A DNA stretch of 53,952 bases from Clostridia bacterium (GCA_017626295.1 JAGAJB010000040.1:1-53952); one strand, 5' to 3'. Positions 1-9,283 are shown, counted from the first letter of the stretch. Notes: a model not told the origin generated them from the sequence alone. Numbers and translations are program-made.

Positions 1-26
1 ATATCAAGAGGTACAAAATTCGCACT

Positions 27-74
27 GATTTTGGCAGAAATTCGTCGCCTCGGCTCCTCATTTCTGCCAAAATC
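27..74. repeat. 15-bp perfect inverted repeat (hairpin)
   Basis: Positions 27-41 and 60-74 are exact reverse complements (GATTTTGGCAGAAAT and its complement) separated by 18 bases. No T-run follows on the plus strand, so it is either a weak terminator of a gene left of the window or an intergenic repeat. Nothing else is recognisable between 1 and 171. Confidence 0.6.
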
Positions 75-171
75 ATAATAGTTTCTTCTATCATCATATT
101 TTTTTGAGACTTTTTGTCACCTATCATTGACGACTCTACAAAAATGGGGTACAATATACATTGATAATGTC

Positions 172-201
172 TTGATTTTTGAGATGATACTATGCTATAA
201 T
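172..201 (+). promoter_or_regulatory. Sigma-A-type promoter of the GlpA-like operon
   Basis: A -35 box TTGATT (172-177) and a -10 box TATAAT (196-201) are separated by 18 bases, with an extended TGC just before the -10. It sits about 60 bases upstream of the first gene of the oxidoreductase operon. Confidence 0.7.
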
Positions 202-261
202 AAGCTGATTTATTTTTACCACATTTATTGAATGCGGCAGAACGCTAAGGAGATGTTACAA

Positions 262-1695
262 ATGAAGTACGATGTTGCTGTAATAGGCGCAGGTGTTGTA
301 GGTTCGCTTATAACAAGGGAACTTTCAAAATACAACATCAGAATTGCGCTTCTTGAAAGATGCAACGATTGTGCAATGGGTGCAACAAAAGCCAACAGTG
401 CTATTGTTCACGCAGGTTTTGATGCAAAGCCCGGAACACTTAAAGCAAAGTTAAATGTTCGCGGTGTAGAACTTATGAAAAAGTTTTGCAAGGAACTCAA
501 TGTGCCTTTGAAAAACAACGGTGCGCTTGTTGTGGCTTTTTCAGAGGAGGAAATACCACACCTTGAAGAACTTCTTAAACGCGGTGAACAGAACGGTGTT
601 CCCGAACTTCGCATAGTTAAAAGGGACGAACTTAAACAACTCGAACCCAATATCGGCGACACTGCGGTCGGTGCGCTTGTAGCTCCCACATCTTCCATAG
701 TATGTCCTTACGAACTTACCATAGCAGGTGTAGAAAACGCTGTTACAAACGGTGCCGAATTTATAAGAAACTGTGAAGTAACGGGAATTAAGAGCGAAAA
801 CGAGGAATTCGTACTTAGTACAACCGCAGGCGAAATTACCGCAAAGTACGTTATAAATGTAGCAGGTGTTCACTCGGGTAAAATTGCAAAACTTATAGGT
901 GATAATTCTGTTGAAATTATAGTCCGTCACGGTGACTACTATCTTCTCGATAAGTCACAGGGTACACTTGCAAGCCACACTGTTTTCCAATGTCCCACCA
1001 AGATGGGTAAAGGTGTACTTGTTTCGCCCACGGTTGACGGTAACCTCATTGTAGGCCCCTCTGCTTCCGATATTGATGACGGCGACGATGTTGCAACTAC
1101 TGCTGAAGGTCTGGATAAAATTTACAATGCCGCAACAAAGAGCGTTCCTGCAGTTTCTTTGAGAAATGCAATTACTTCTTTCAGCGGTAACAGAGCACAT
1201 CCTGCAACTGATGATTTCATTATAGGTTCATCGGATGTTAATAGGAATTTCATAAATGTTGCAGGTATCGAATCGCCGGGTCTTTCATCTGCTCCCGCTA
1301 TTGCTGAAATGGTTGAGGGTATTATGACAGAACTTACAGGGGGAATGGAGAAGAAAGAAAACTTTGACCCCATTCGTCCCGAACCTGTGCGTTTTCGTCA
1401 TATGAGCACCGAAGAGCGTGCAAAACTTATTGAGAAAAATAAAGCCTACGGCAGAATCGTTTGCCGTTGCGAAACAATAACAGAGGGCGAAATTCTCGAT
1501 GCTATTCACGCTCCTGCAGGCGCAAGAGATGTTGACGGTGTCAAGAGAAGAACAAGAGCCGGTATGGGCAGATGCCAGGGCGGTTTCTGCGGCAGTAAGG
1601 TAGTTGAGATTCTCGCAAGAGAATTAGGCGTACCTATGAACGAAATAACAAAATTCGGCGGAGAGTCGAAGATTATGTATGACAGAACAAAATAA
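262..1695 (+). CDS. GlpA-like FAD-dependent dehydrogenase with BFD-type [2Fe-2S] domain
   Basis: This 477-residue flavoprotein resembles anaerobic glycerol-3-phosphate dehydrogenase subunit A (GlpA). It starts with a Rossmann FAD-binding motif (VAVIGAGVVG) in the first 20 residues, followed by a DAO-type oxidase domain. The last 60-70 residues form a BFD-like iron-sulfur domain with CRC near the start and CQGGFC near the end, giving four cysteines for a [2Fe-2S] cluster. The start at 262 is chosen because TAAGGAG (246-252) lies at ideal spacing; an ATG at 232 has no such site. It is the first gene of a three-gene redox operon with the next flavoprotein and a DUF1667 protein, a set common in Clostridia. 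The in vivo substrate, glycerol-3-phosphate or another alpha-hydroxy acid, cannot be read from sequence. Confidence 0.85.
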   Translation: MKYDVAVIGAGVVGSLITRELSKYNIRIALLERCNDCAMGATKANSAIVHAGFDAKPGTLKAKLNVRGVELMKKFCKELNVPLKNNGALVVAFSEEEIPHLEELLKRGEQNGVPELRIVKRDELKQLEPNIGDTAVGALVAPTSSIVCPYELTIAGVENAVTNGAEFIRNCEVTGIKSENEEFVLSTTAGEITAKYVINVAGVHSGKIAKLIGDNSVEIIVRHGDYYLLDKSQGTLASHTVFQCPTKMGKGVLVSPTVDGNLIVGPSASDIDDGDDVATTAEGLDKIYNAATKSVPAVSLRNAITSFSGNRAHPATDDFIIGSSDVNRNFINVAGIESPGLSSAPAIAEMVEGIMTELTGGMEKKENFDPIRPEPVRFRHMSTEERAKLIEKNKAYGRIVCRCETITEGEILDAIHAPAGARDVDGVKRRTRAGMGRCQGGFCGSKVVEILARELGVPMNEITKFGGESKIMYDRTK

Positions 1696-1708
1696 GGAGG
1701 CGGGACAA

Positions 1709-2962
1709 TTGTTGAATTATGATTTAGTAGTAGTCGGCGGCGGTCCTGCCGGTATGGCTGCAGCCCTTAAAGCAAAAGAAGAGGGCGTTGAAAAAATAGT
1801 TATTCTTGAGAGAGCCGAAACTCTCGGCGGTATTCTTGAGCAATGTATACACACAGGTTTCGGTCTTCACTATTTCGGTGAGGAACTTTCAGGACCCGAG
1901 TATGCAGGCAGATTCATTGAACAGGTTGAAAAAACCGATATTGATGTTTTTACCGACACAATGGTACTTAATATTTCCAACAGTAATGTTGTTACTGCGG
2001 TGAATAATAATGAAGGTCTTATGCAATTTCAGGCTATCGCGGTAGTTCTTGCTATGGGTTGCCGTGAAAGACCCAGAGGCGCGCTTTCCATTGCAGGTTC
2101 AAGACCTGCAGGTATTATGACAGCAGGTACAGCGCAGAAGTACGTTAATATTGACGGTTATATGCCCGGTAAAAAGGTAGTTATCCTCGGCTCAGGCGAT
2201 ATAGGTCTTATTATGGCTCGCCGTATGACTCTTGAGGGTGCAGAGGTTAAAGTTGTTTGTGAACTTATGCCTTATTCGGGCGGTCTTACAAGAAATATTG
2301 TTCAGTGCCTTGACGATTTCGGTATTCCGTTAAGACTCAGTTGTACGGTTGTTAAAACACACGGCAAAGAAAGACTTGAGGGTGTTACTATTGCTCAGGT
2401 TGACGAAAAATTACAACCGATTCCCGGAACTGAAGAGTATATTGAGTGCGATACGCTTCTTCTTTCCGTGGGTCTTATTCCCGAAAATGAACTTTCAAAA
2501 GACGTGGGCGTAGAACTCGACAGAGTAACAAACGGTCCCGTTGTTGATGAATACAGAGAAACACTTCAGCCCGGTATCTTTGCTTGCGGTAACGTTTTAC
2601 AGGTTCATGACCTTGTTGACTATGTTACCGAAGAAAGTCAGATTGCAGGTAAAGGTGCGGCAGATTATATTTTCGGTAAGAAAAAAGGCGGAAAGTTTAT
2701 TAACACAAAGGGTATCAACGGTGTTCGTTATATTGTTCCTCAGCGTGTTAATATTGAGGGTGAAGAAAAACTCAAACTTTACTTCCGCGTAGGTCAGGTT
2801 TATAAAGGCGCAAAGGTAGTAGTTGAATGCGACGGCCAGATACTTTCAAGCAAAAAGAAAGTTAAACTTGCACCCGGCGAAATGGAAAACGTAGTAATTA
2901 CACCCGAAATGCTTAAAAATATGAATGAGAACAGTGAAATCATTGTTCGTATTGAAGAATAA
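1709..2962 (+). CDS. NAD(P)/FAD-dependent oxidoreductase (second subunit of GlpA-like system)
   Basis: A pyridine-nucleotide-disulfide-oxidoreductase-type flavoprotein of 417 residues. It has an N-terminal FAD-binding motif (VVVGGGPAGMAAA), a CxxC-free core, and a second Rossmann motif (VILGSGDIGLIMA) about 160 residues in for NAD(P). The C-terminal 80 residues are a small extra domain. The start is taken as TTG at 1709 because AAGGAGG (1694-1700) lies 8 bases upstream; an in-frame ATG at 1679 would overlap the previous gene by 17 bases and has a poorer site. It probably passes electrons between the GlpA-like subunit and NAD(P) or another carrier, with the DUF1667 protein as third partner. 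That is an inference from operon order. Confidence 0.8.
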   Translation: MLNYDLVVVGGGPAGMAAALKAKEEGVEKIVILERAETLGGILEQCIHTGFGLHYFGEELSGPEYAGRFIEQVEKTDIDVFTDTMVLNISNSNVVTAVNNNEGLMQFQAIAVVLAMGCRERPRGALSIAGSRPAGIMTAGTAQKYVNIDGYMPGKKVVILGSGDIGLIMARRMTLEGAEVKVVCELMPYSGGLTRNIVQCLDDFGIPLRLSCTVVKTHGKERLEGVTIAQVDEKLQPIPGTEEYIECDTLLLSVGLIPENELSKDVGVELDRVTNGPVVDEYRETLQPGIFACGNVLQVHDLVDYVTEESQIAGKGAADYIFGKKKGGKFINTKGINGVRYIVPQRVNIEGEEKLKLYFRVGQVYKGAKVVVECDGQILSSKKKVKLAPGEMENVVITPEMLKNMNENSEIIVRIEE

Positions 2963-2974
2963 GGAGTGGGAGAG

Positions 2975-3337
2975 ATGAAAAAAAGTCTTATTTGTGTATC
3001 CTGCCCTTTAGGGTGCCCTATTGAAGTTGAAATAGAAAACGGCGAAGTTGTTTCCGTTACAGGCAATACCTGTAAACGCGGTGATGCTTATGCACGTGCT
3101 GAAATCACAAACCCCGTAAGAAGCCTTACCACAAGCGTTAAGGTTGAAAACGGTTTGCATCCGGTGGTTCCGGTTAAATCTTCCGGCCCCGTGCCTAAAG
3201 ATAAAATGTTTGACTGTATGAAAGAAATAAATTCGGTTACAGTCAAAGCACCCGTGAAAATTGGTGATGTTGTTATTGAAAATATTCTCGGTTTAGGTGT
3301 TGATATTGTTGCAACAAACTGCGACAGCGGCAAATAA
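2975..3337 (+). CDS. DUF1667 cysteine-motif redox protein
   Basis: A 120-residue protein with a conserved N-terminal cysteine cluster (CVSCPLGCP, then C about 20 residues later), the hallmark of DUF1667 proteins encoded beside GlpA-like and FAD/NAD oxidoreductases. The cluster could bind an iron-sulfur centre or zinc; the family's biochemical role is not settled. AAGGAG (2961-2966) is 8 bases before the ATG at 2975, so a GTG at 2966 is rejected as start. It follows the second oxidoreductase by 12 bases and is surely co-transcribed. Confidence 0.85.
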   Translation: MKKSLICVSCPLGCPIEVEIENGEVVSVTGNTCKRGDAYARAEITNPVRSLTTSVKVENGLHPVVPVKSSGPVPKDKMFDCMKEINSVTVKAPVKIGDVVIENILGLGVDIVATNCDSGK

Positions 3338-3355
3338 ACCCCGAAAGGATTTTAT

Positions 3356-4768
3356 ATGAAACCCTATGAAATTGCAGCGGAGGTTAAACCTTCCGAAAGA
3401 CAACTTAATTGGCAAAAAACCGAGTTTTACGGTTTTATAAACTTCGGTCTTGCAACTGTTGTTAACAGAGAGTGGACTGACGGCACTGTTAACCCCATAA
3501 ACTTTAATCCCGAAGAGTTTAATGCAGAGGAATGGGTACAGTTCTTTAAAACTGCAGGTTTTAAAGGTATGGTACTTAACGTTAAACATCACGACGGATT
3601 TTGCTTGTGGTGTTCCGAATATACAAATTATTCCGTGGAAAGCGCAACCGATTGGGAAACGGAAAACAGGGATATTGTTGCAGTGTTAAGTGAAGAATGT
3701 AAAAAACAAGGGCTTAAATTCGGTATCGCAATTTCTCCCCTTGACCGTCACGCAGAATCTTACGGCAGCGGCGAAGAATATAATAATTATTTCAAATCAC
3801 TTCTTCGCGAAGTTCTCACAAAATACGGCGATATTTTCTATGTTCGCTTTGACGGTGCTGTTGAACCCGACAAAAACGGCAATATACAGGAATACGATTG
3901 GTTGGGTTATTACGATATTGTAAGAGAGTGTCAGCCGGGTGCGGTTATTGCACTTGTAGGTCCCGATGTTCGTTGGTACGGCAATGAGTGGGGTGTTATA
4001 CGCGAAAATGAGTGGAGCGTAGTTCCCGAAAGACACAGTATTTATAAGGCTTTTGAGCGCAGTAAAGATACGTCCAAGAAAGCGCGTAAGAAAGAAAAAG
4101 AATTTGAGCGTGATTTAGGCTCAAGAAAAGCAATAAAAAAAGAAACGGATTTCATCTGGTACCCCTGTGAAGTCAGTGTATCAATCCGTGACAGGTGGTA
4201 TCATCATAAAGACGATGAATACACTGCAAAAACAAAGGATAAACTTCAGAAACTTTATCTGGATTCAGTAGGTAAGAACTGCGCTTTAATGCTGGGTGTT
4301 CCGCCTATGAAAAACGGTAAGTTTGCGGAAATGGATTCCCAGATTTTAAAAGCGTTCGGTCTTGATTTACACAGAGCGTATTCTTACAAAGTTTCTCAAA
4401 TCGGCGAAATTGAAGCAAGCAGTACACTTTCACCTGAATACTGCGCCTTCAACCTTTTTGATGAAGATGAAACTAAAACATGGAGACCTGCCGCAAACGA
4501 TAAAGAGCCTGAACTCATAATCACCCTTTCACAGAAAGATATGTTCGATAAGTTCGTTATGATGGAACATATAATAAACGGACAGCACGTGGAGGAATAC
4601 GAAGTTTATACAGATGACGGCAGTGGCAAATTCAAAAAAGTCGGCACAGGCGGTATTATAGGTTACAAGAGAATACATAAAATTACACCTGTTGAAGTAA
4701 AAAGAGTAAAAATAAAAATCACCTCTTACAGAGGTAATCTTGAAATGCAGTCTGTAACATTGTACTAA
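3356..4768 (+). CDS. GH29 family alpha-L-fucosidase
   Basis: A 470-residue glycoside hydrolase. The N-terminal 330 residues show the GH29 pattern: a TIM-barrel start with FINFG and VKHHDGFCLW, the region where the family binds fucose, and a YVRFDGAVEP segment whose Asp corresponds to the family's catalytic nucleophile. The last 110 residues look like a discoidin/F5-8-type carbohydrate-binding domain (SSTLSPEYCAFNLFDED, ending RGNLEMQSVTLY). There is no signal peptide, so it acts inside the cell on imported fucosylated oligosaccharides. It lies 18 bases after the DUF1667 gene. A FucO-like lactaldehyde reductase elsewhere in the window (25981-27129) fits fucose catabolism. Confidence 0.87.
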   Translation: MKPYEIAAEVKPSERQLNWQKTEFYGFINFGLATVVNREWTDGTVNPINFNPEEFNAEEWVQFFKTAGFKGMVLNVKHHDGFCLWCSEYTNYSVESATDWETENRDIVAVLSEECKKQGLKFGIAISPLDRHAESYGSGEEYNNYFKSLLREVLTKYGDIFYVRFDGAVEPDKNGNIQEYDWLGYYDIVRECQPGAVIALVGPDVRWYGNEWGVIRENEWSVVPERHSIYKAFERSKDTSKKARKKEKEFERDLGSRKAIKKETDFIWYPCEVSVSIRDRWYHHKDDEYTAKTKDKLQKLYLDSVGKNCALMLGVPPMKNGKFAEMDSQILKAFGLDLHRAYSYKVSQIGEIEASSTLSPEYCAFNLFDEDETKTWRPAANDKEPELIITLSQKDMFDKFVMMEHIINGQHVEEYEVYTDDGSGKFKKVGTGGIIGYKRIHKITPVEVKRVKIKITSYRGNLEMQSVTLY

Positions 4769-4769
4769 A

Positions 4770-5369
4770 ATGAAAAAAATCGCAATATACGGCGGTTCAT
4801 TTGATCCGCCTCATAAAGGACATAAATTGCTTGCCTGTAACCTTGCTGAAATATGCGGGGCGGATAAGGTAATAATAATACCGACGGCGCTTTCGCCATT
4901 TAAAGAAAGTTCCGGAGCAACGGCGCAGGAAAGATATGAAATGTGCCGTCTGGCATTTAACGAGCCTCTTTTTGAAGTGAGCGACATTGAAATAAACCGC
5001 GGTGGAAAAAGTTATACGGTAGATACTTTGAAAGCGGTGAAAAAACTTTATCCCAAAGCATCGTTATATCTTTTTATGGGCGACGATATGTTCCTTTCTT
5101 TTAATAAATGGTATAAATATCAAGAGATACTGAGTCTTTGTGTGCCGGTTGCGGCGTGCAGAACCGAAAACCTTGAAAAACTCGAAACGATGAAGGCTTT
5201 TGCAAAAGATGTGCTTAATCTTAGCGATGACGGTGCAATAATCTGTGAAAGTGTTCCCATAGAAACAAGTTCATCGGAAATTCGTGAAAGTTTAAAAAAC
5301 GGTTTAAGCAGTAATGCTCTTGACGAGGAAGTGTACCGATATATAAAGACAAGGGGGCTGTATATATGA
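4770..5369 (+). CDS. nadD: Nicotinate-nucleotide adenylyltransferase
   Basis: NadD transfers AMP from ATP to nicotinate mononucleotide in NAD synthesis. The 199-residue protein has the nucleotidyltransferase signature GGSFDPPHKGH at the N-terminus and the C-terminal SSSEIRE motif of the family. The ATG comes one base after the fucosidase stop and has no clear ribosome site of its own, suggesting translational coupling. It overlaps the next gene by ATGA and forms the widespread Firmicutes cluster nadD-yqeK-rsfS. Confidence 0.95.
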   Translation: MKKIAIYGGSFDPPHKGHKLLACNLAEICGADKVIIIPTALSPFKESSGATAQERYEMCRLAFNEPLFEVSDIEINRGGKSYTVDTLKAVKKLYPKASLYLFMGDDMFLSFNKWYKYQEILSLCVPVAACRTENLEKLETMKAFAKDVLNLSDDGAIICESVPIETSSSEIRESLKNGLSSNALDEEVYRYIKTRGLYI

Positions 5370-5959
5370 ACAGAGATGCTGAATATACGGAAGTTTTACG
5401 AGGCAGATTAACGGAAAAAAGGTTTGTTCATTCGCTGAATGTGGCAGACTCTGCAAAAGAACTTGCGTTAATATACGGCTGTGACCCCGAAAAAGCATAT
5501 ACAGTGGGACTTATCCACGACTGTTGTAAGGATGAGCCGGCAGGTTTGCAACTCTCTTATATGATAGAAAACTGTGTGGAACTTTCTGAGTGGGAAATAA
5601 ATGTTCCGAAACTTTATCACGCAATGTGCGGTAAAGTTTACGCTCTGAAAGAGTTCGGTGTTACAGATGAAGATATGCTTAACGCCGTTCGCTACCATAC
5701 AACAGGCAGGAAAAATATGTCACTTCTTGAAAAAGTTATTTTCATTGCTGATTTTATCAGTGCAGAGCGCGACTATGACGGCGTTGAAGTGATGAGAGAA
5801 AAGGCAAAACGCTCCCTTGATGAAGCAATAGTTGAGGGTTTGAGTTTTACCATAAAGGATCTTATTAACAGCGAAAAAATAGTGCATCCCGATACTTTGG
5901 ATGCTTATAATGATGCCGTGTTCAATATTCAGAAATTAAAAGCAGGAGAGTCAAAATGA
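5366..5959 (+). CDS. yqeK: HD-domain hydrolase YqeK (Ap4A hydrolase family)
   Basis: A 197-residue HD-superfamily phosphohydrolase. The metal-binding residues are visible as RFVHSLNVA, LIHDCCKD (the HD pair), YHAMCG and, further on, FIADFIS. Characterised YqeK proteins hydrolyse diadenosine tetraphosphate symmetrically. The start overlaps the nadD stop (ATGA) and its own stop overlaps rsfS in the same way, so the three genes are tightly coupled. Confidence 0.93.
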   Translation: MNRDAEYTEVLRGRLTEKRFVHSLNVADSAKELALIYGCDPEKAYTVGLIHDCCKDEPAGLQLSYMIENCVELSEWEINVPKLYHAMCGKVYALKEFGVTDEDMLNAVRYHTTGRKNMSLLEKVIFIADFISAERDYDGVEVMREKAKRSLDEAIVEGLSFTIKDLINSEKIVHPDTLDAYNDAVFNIQKLKAGESK

Positions 5960-6306
5960 GTTTAGACACTGTTAAAAAAATTGTTAAAGCACTTGATGAC
6001 AAAAAGGGTAATGATATAGAAGTTATTAAAATTGACGAACTTACCATTGTTGCAGATTATTTTGTTATTGTAACAGGTAACTCCAATACCCATATCAGAG
6101 CCCTCGCAGATGAAGTAGAATATCAACTTGAAGAAGCGGGAATGAAGCCTGACCACGTTGAAGGCAGAGCAACAGGCTGGGTTATTCTCGAATATTCAGG
6201 CGTTGTTGCCCATATCTTCACAGAGGAATCAAGAAACTATTATAATCTTGAAAGACTTTGGGAAGACGCTTCAAAAATTGATGTTACGGAATTCTTGAAT
6301 GAATAA
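5956..6306 (+). CDS. rsfS: Ribosome silencing factor RsfS
   Basis: RsfS binds ribosomal protein uL14 and blocks subunit joining when nutrients are scarce. The 116-residue protein shows the family core: ADYFVIVTGNSNTHIRALADEVE, then EGRATGWVILEYSGVVAHIF, and the terminal YYNLERLWEDA. It overlaps yqeK by four bases and ends the nadD-yqeK-rsfS cluster. Confidence 0.95.
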   Translation: MSLDTVKKIVKALDDKKGNDIEVIKIDELTIVADYFVIVTGNSNTHIRALADEVEYQLEEAGMKPDHVEGRATGWVILEYSGVVAHIFTEESRNYYNLERLWEDASKIDVTEFLNE

Positions 6307-6325
6307 GTTTGTGGTATAAATGCAG

Positions 6326-6822
6326 AATGCAAAATGCATAATGCAGAATTATAGGGTGCTGCGCACGGCATTTAATATAGTAACTTGAGTGGGTTGTTTT
6401 TATTATGAAAAACAATATAATAGTAAATAAAACAAGGTGTTTTTCAAAACGAATTGTGTATTTGGGTAAGTATCTTCTAAATGAGAAAAAAGAATTTATT
6501 ATTTCAAAGCAAGTCGTAAGATGCGGAACAAGCATCGGCGCAAATGTTTTTGAGGCACAGAACGAACAAACAAAAAGCGATTTTGCCTCTAAAATGAATA
6601 TCGCACTCAAAGAAGCTACCGAAACAATGTATTGGTTGATGTTGCTACACGACACAGAATATATAAATGATATTGAATATAAAAGTTTGAACGATGATTT
6701 GAATGATATTAGAAATATTTTAATATCTATTTGCAAAACATCATACAAAAATATATAAAACTGCGATAGCTTATAATAGCCAACCGCAGGTTCCAATAAT
6801 TTTGCATTTTGCATTTTGCATT
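6326..6822. repeat. 30-bp imperfect terminal inverted repeats around the four-helix-bundle gene
   Basis: Positions 6326-6355 and 6793-6822 are inverted copies of one another, matching at 27 of 30 positions. Each is made of short ATGCA-type units (for example AATGCAAAATGCA). The pair exactly brackets the small gene at 6405-6758, between the rsfS stop and the leuS ribosome site. This looks like a small mobile cassette or MITE carrying a passenger gene; no transposase is present. Confidence 0.6.
6405..6758 (+). CDS. Four-helix-bundle protein (23S rRNA intervening-sequence protein family)
   Basis: A 117-residue, mostly helical protein with the pattern of the S23/IVP four-helix-bundle family: an early VYLGKYLL helix, the conserved SKQVVRCGTSIGANVFEA turn, a middle helix rich in KEATETMYWL, and a final helix. 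Family members were first seen inside 23S rRNA intervening sequences but are often found alone; their function is unknown. Here the gene is between rsfS and leuS and enclosed by terminal inverted repeats, which suggests recent insertion. Confidence 0.8.
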   Translation: MKNNIIVNKTRCFSKRIVYLGKYLLNEKKEFIISKQVVRCGTSIGANVFEAQNEQTKSDFASKMNIALKEATETMYWLMLLHDTEYINDIEYKSLNDDLNDIRNILISICKTSYKNI

Positions 6823-6840
6823 ACCAGAAAGGTGATTTTA

Positions 6841-9246
6841 ATGAAATACGATTTTTCAGCCGTTGAACAAAAATGGCAGAAAAAATGGGAGGATGAGGGT
6901 GTTTTTCACGCTCAGGATAATTCCGACAAGCCTAAATTTTACGGCCTTGTTGAGTTCCCTTATCCCAGTGGTGCAGGTATGCACGTTGGTCATATTAAGG
7001 CATATTCGGGTCTTGAAGTTGTTTCCCGCAAAAGAAGAATGCAGGGTTACAATGTTCTTTTCCCCATCGGCTTTGATGCTTACGGACTTCCCACAGAAAA
7101 CTATGCTATAAAAACAGGTATTCATCCCCGTAAAGTTACGGATATGAATATTGAGAAATTCTCTTCTCAGCTTAAAAAAGTCGGTTTTTCGTTCGACTGG
7201 ACAAGGGTTGTTGACACAACAGAAGAGAGTTACTATAAGTGGACACAGTGGATTTTCCTTAAGATGTTTGAAAAGGGTCTTGTTTTCCGCGACAAAACTC
7301 TTGTTAACTACTGCCCCTCTTGTAAAGTTGTTCTTTCAAATGAGGATTCACAGGGCGGCAAGTGTGATATTTGCCACAGCGATATTGTTCAGAAGTCAAA
7401 GGACGTTTGGTATCTTCGTATTACCGAATATGCGGATAAACTTCTCCAGGGTCTTGATAAGGTAGATTATCTTCCCAATATCAAACTTCAGCAGGTTAAC
7501 TGGATAGGTAAATCAACAGGTGCATTCGTTAATTTCCAGATTGACGGAACTGACGAAAAAATGAAGATTTACACAACCCGTCCCGATACTCTTTTCGGTG
7601 TTACATTTATGGTTATGGCACCGGAGCATCCTCTTATTGATAAGTATGCAGAAAAAATAGGCAATATGGCTGATATTGAGGCTTACAGAGCAGAGTGTGC
7701 TAAGAAAACCGAGTTTGAGAGAACACAACTTGTTAAGGATAAAACAGGTGTCAGAATTGACGGATTTGAAGCAATAAATCCCGTAAACGGCAAGAAAATT
7801 CCTATCTACATATCCGACTATGTTATGATGGGTTACGGTACAGGCGCAATTATGGCTGTTCCTGCACACGACCAGCGTGACTATGAGTTCGCTAAGAAAT
7901 TCGGTATTGATATTATCGAAGTTATTCAGGGCGGCGATATTAACGTTGAAGCATACACAGGCGACGGTAAAATGGTGAACTCCGATTTCCTTAACGGTAT
8001 GGAAAAGAAAGTTGACTCTATCGCTAAAATGGTCCAATTCCTTGAAGAAAAGGGTATAGGCGAAAAAGGTGTTCAGTATAAAATGAAAGACTGGGCATTC
8101 AACCGCCAGAGATATTGGGGCGAACCCATTCCCATTGTTCATTGTGAAAAATGCGGTATCGTTCCCGTTCCCTATGAAGAACTTCCCTTAAGACTTCCTG
8201 AGGTTGATAACTTCCAACCCGGTTCAGACGGTGAAAGCCCCCTTGCAAAAATTGAAAGTTTTGTAAACTGCACTTGTCCCAAGTGCGGTGCAGCGGCAAA
8301 ACGCGAAACTGATACAATGCCTCAGTGGGCAGGTTCCTCCTGGTACTTCCTCCGTTATATTGACCCCCATAATTCAGAAGCATTTGCTGATATGGATAAA
8401 CTTAAATATTGGGGTCCTATTGACTGGTATAACGGCGGTATGGAACACGTTACACGTCACCTTATTTACTCTCGTTTCTGGCATAAATTCCTTTACGATA
8501 TAGGCGAAGTTCCTTTTGATGAGCCTTACGCAAAGAGAACTGCTCAGGGTCTTATTCTCGGCCCCGACGGTGACAAAATGAGTAAATCTAAGGGTAACGT
8601 TGTTGACCCCAACGAAGTTGTTGATTCACTTGGTGCAGACGTTCTTCGTACTTACGTACTCTTTATGGGTGACTACGAAAAGGCAGCACCCTGGAGCGAA
8701 AGCAGTGTTAAGGGCTGTAAACGTTTTGTAGACAGAGTGTGGAATCTTCTTGAAATTGTAAAAGACGGTGAAGAATATTCAAAAGAACTTGAAACATCTT
8801 TCCATAAAACAATTAAGAAAGTTTCCGAAGATATTGAAAATATGAAATTCAATACAGCAATTGCGGCTCTTATGTCACTTCTTAATGAAATTTATGAGGT
8901 TGGCTCAATTACAAAGGGCGAACTTAAAACATTCGTTAAACTTCTTGACCCCTTCGCTCCTCACGTTTCAGAGGAAGTGTGGTCTCAACTTGGTGGCGAA
9001 GGCTTGCTTGCAATAGCAACCTGGCCCGAATTTGACGAAGCAAAAACAATTGATGCTACTATTGAAGTTCCCGTTCAGATTTGCGGTAAACTCAGAGCAA
9101 CAATCACAATTGCTAAAGATTCAACTGCCGAAGAAGCAATTGCAGCAGCAAAAGCAGATGCAAAAGTCCTCGAATTCCTTGACGGTAAAAACATTATCAA
9201 GGAAATTTACGTCCCCGGCAAAATTATAAATATCGTTGCGAAATAA
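6841..9246 (+). CDS. leuS: Leucyl-tRNA synthetase
   Basis: LeuS charges tRNA-Leu. The 801-residue protein carries the class I HIGH motif as HVGH within PYPSGAGMHVGH near residue 50, a CP1 editing domain with TTRPDTLFG and YGTGAIMAVPAHD, and the KMSKSKGN motif near residue 580, ending in the anticodon-binding and C-terminal domains. The start at 6841 follows GAAAGGTG; an upstream in-frame ATG at 6802 would read through the ATGCA-type inverted repeat and is rejected. No T-box leader is evident in the short space upstream. A strong terminator follows. Confidence 0.97.
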   Translation: MKYDFSAVEQKWQKKWEDEGVFHAQDNSDKPKFYGLVEFPYPSGAGMHVGHIKAYSGLEVVSRKRRMQGYNVLFPIGFDAYGLPTENYAIKTGIHPRKVTDMNIEKFSSQLKKVGFSFDWTRVVDTTEESYYKWTQWIFLKMFEKGLVFRDKTLVNYCPSCKVVLSNEDSQGGKCDICHSDIVQKSKDVWYLRITEYADKLLQGLDKVDYLPNIKLQQVNWIGKSTGAFVNFQIDGTDEKMKIYTTRPDTLFGVTFMVMAPEHPLIDKYAEKIGNMADIEAYRAECAKKTEFERTQLVKDKTGVRIDGFEAINPVNGKKIPIYISDYVMMGYGTGAIMAVPAHDQRDYEFAKKFGIDIIEVIQGGDINVEAYTGDGKMVNSDFLNGMEKKVDSIAKMVQFLEEKGIGEKGVQYKMKDWAFNRQRYWGEPIPIVHCEKCGIVPVPYEELPLRLPEVDNFQPGSDGESPLAKIESFVNCTCPKCGAAAKRETDTMPQWAGSSWYFLRYIDPHNSEAFADMDKLKYWGPIDWYNGGMEHVTRHLIYSRFWHKFLYDIGEVPFDEPYAKRTAQGLILGPDGDKMSKSKGNVVDPNEVVDSLGADVLRTYVLFMGDYEKAAPWSESSVKGCKRFVDRVWNLLEIVKDGEEYSKELETSFHKTIKKVSEDIENMKFNTAIAALMSLLNEIYEVGSITKGELKTFVKLLDPFAPHVSEEVWSQLGGEGLLAIATWPEFDEAKTIDATIEVPVQICGKLRATITIAKDSTAEEAIAAAKADAKVLEFLDGKNIIKEIYVPGKIINIVAK

Positions 9247-9252
9247 CGAAAA

Positions 9253-9283
9253 AAAGCCTTCCGCCAAAACGGAAGGCTTTTTT
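9253..9283 (+). terminator. Rho-independent terminator of leuS
   Basis: AAAGCCTTCCG (9253-9263) pairs with CGGAAGGCTTT (9270-9280) and ends in a T-run. It begins seven bases after the leuS stop codon. Confidence 0.9.

Noticed and set aside
6326-6822. CRISPR array suggested by repeated short words at 6326, 6793 and 9320-9410
   Set aside because: The words are short and drifting, spacing is irregular, there are no unique spacers and no cas genes.
6759-6840. T-box leader for leuS
   Set aside because: The space upstream of leuS is only about 80 bases, mostly ATGCA-type repeat, with no T-box sequence or antiterminator layout.
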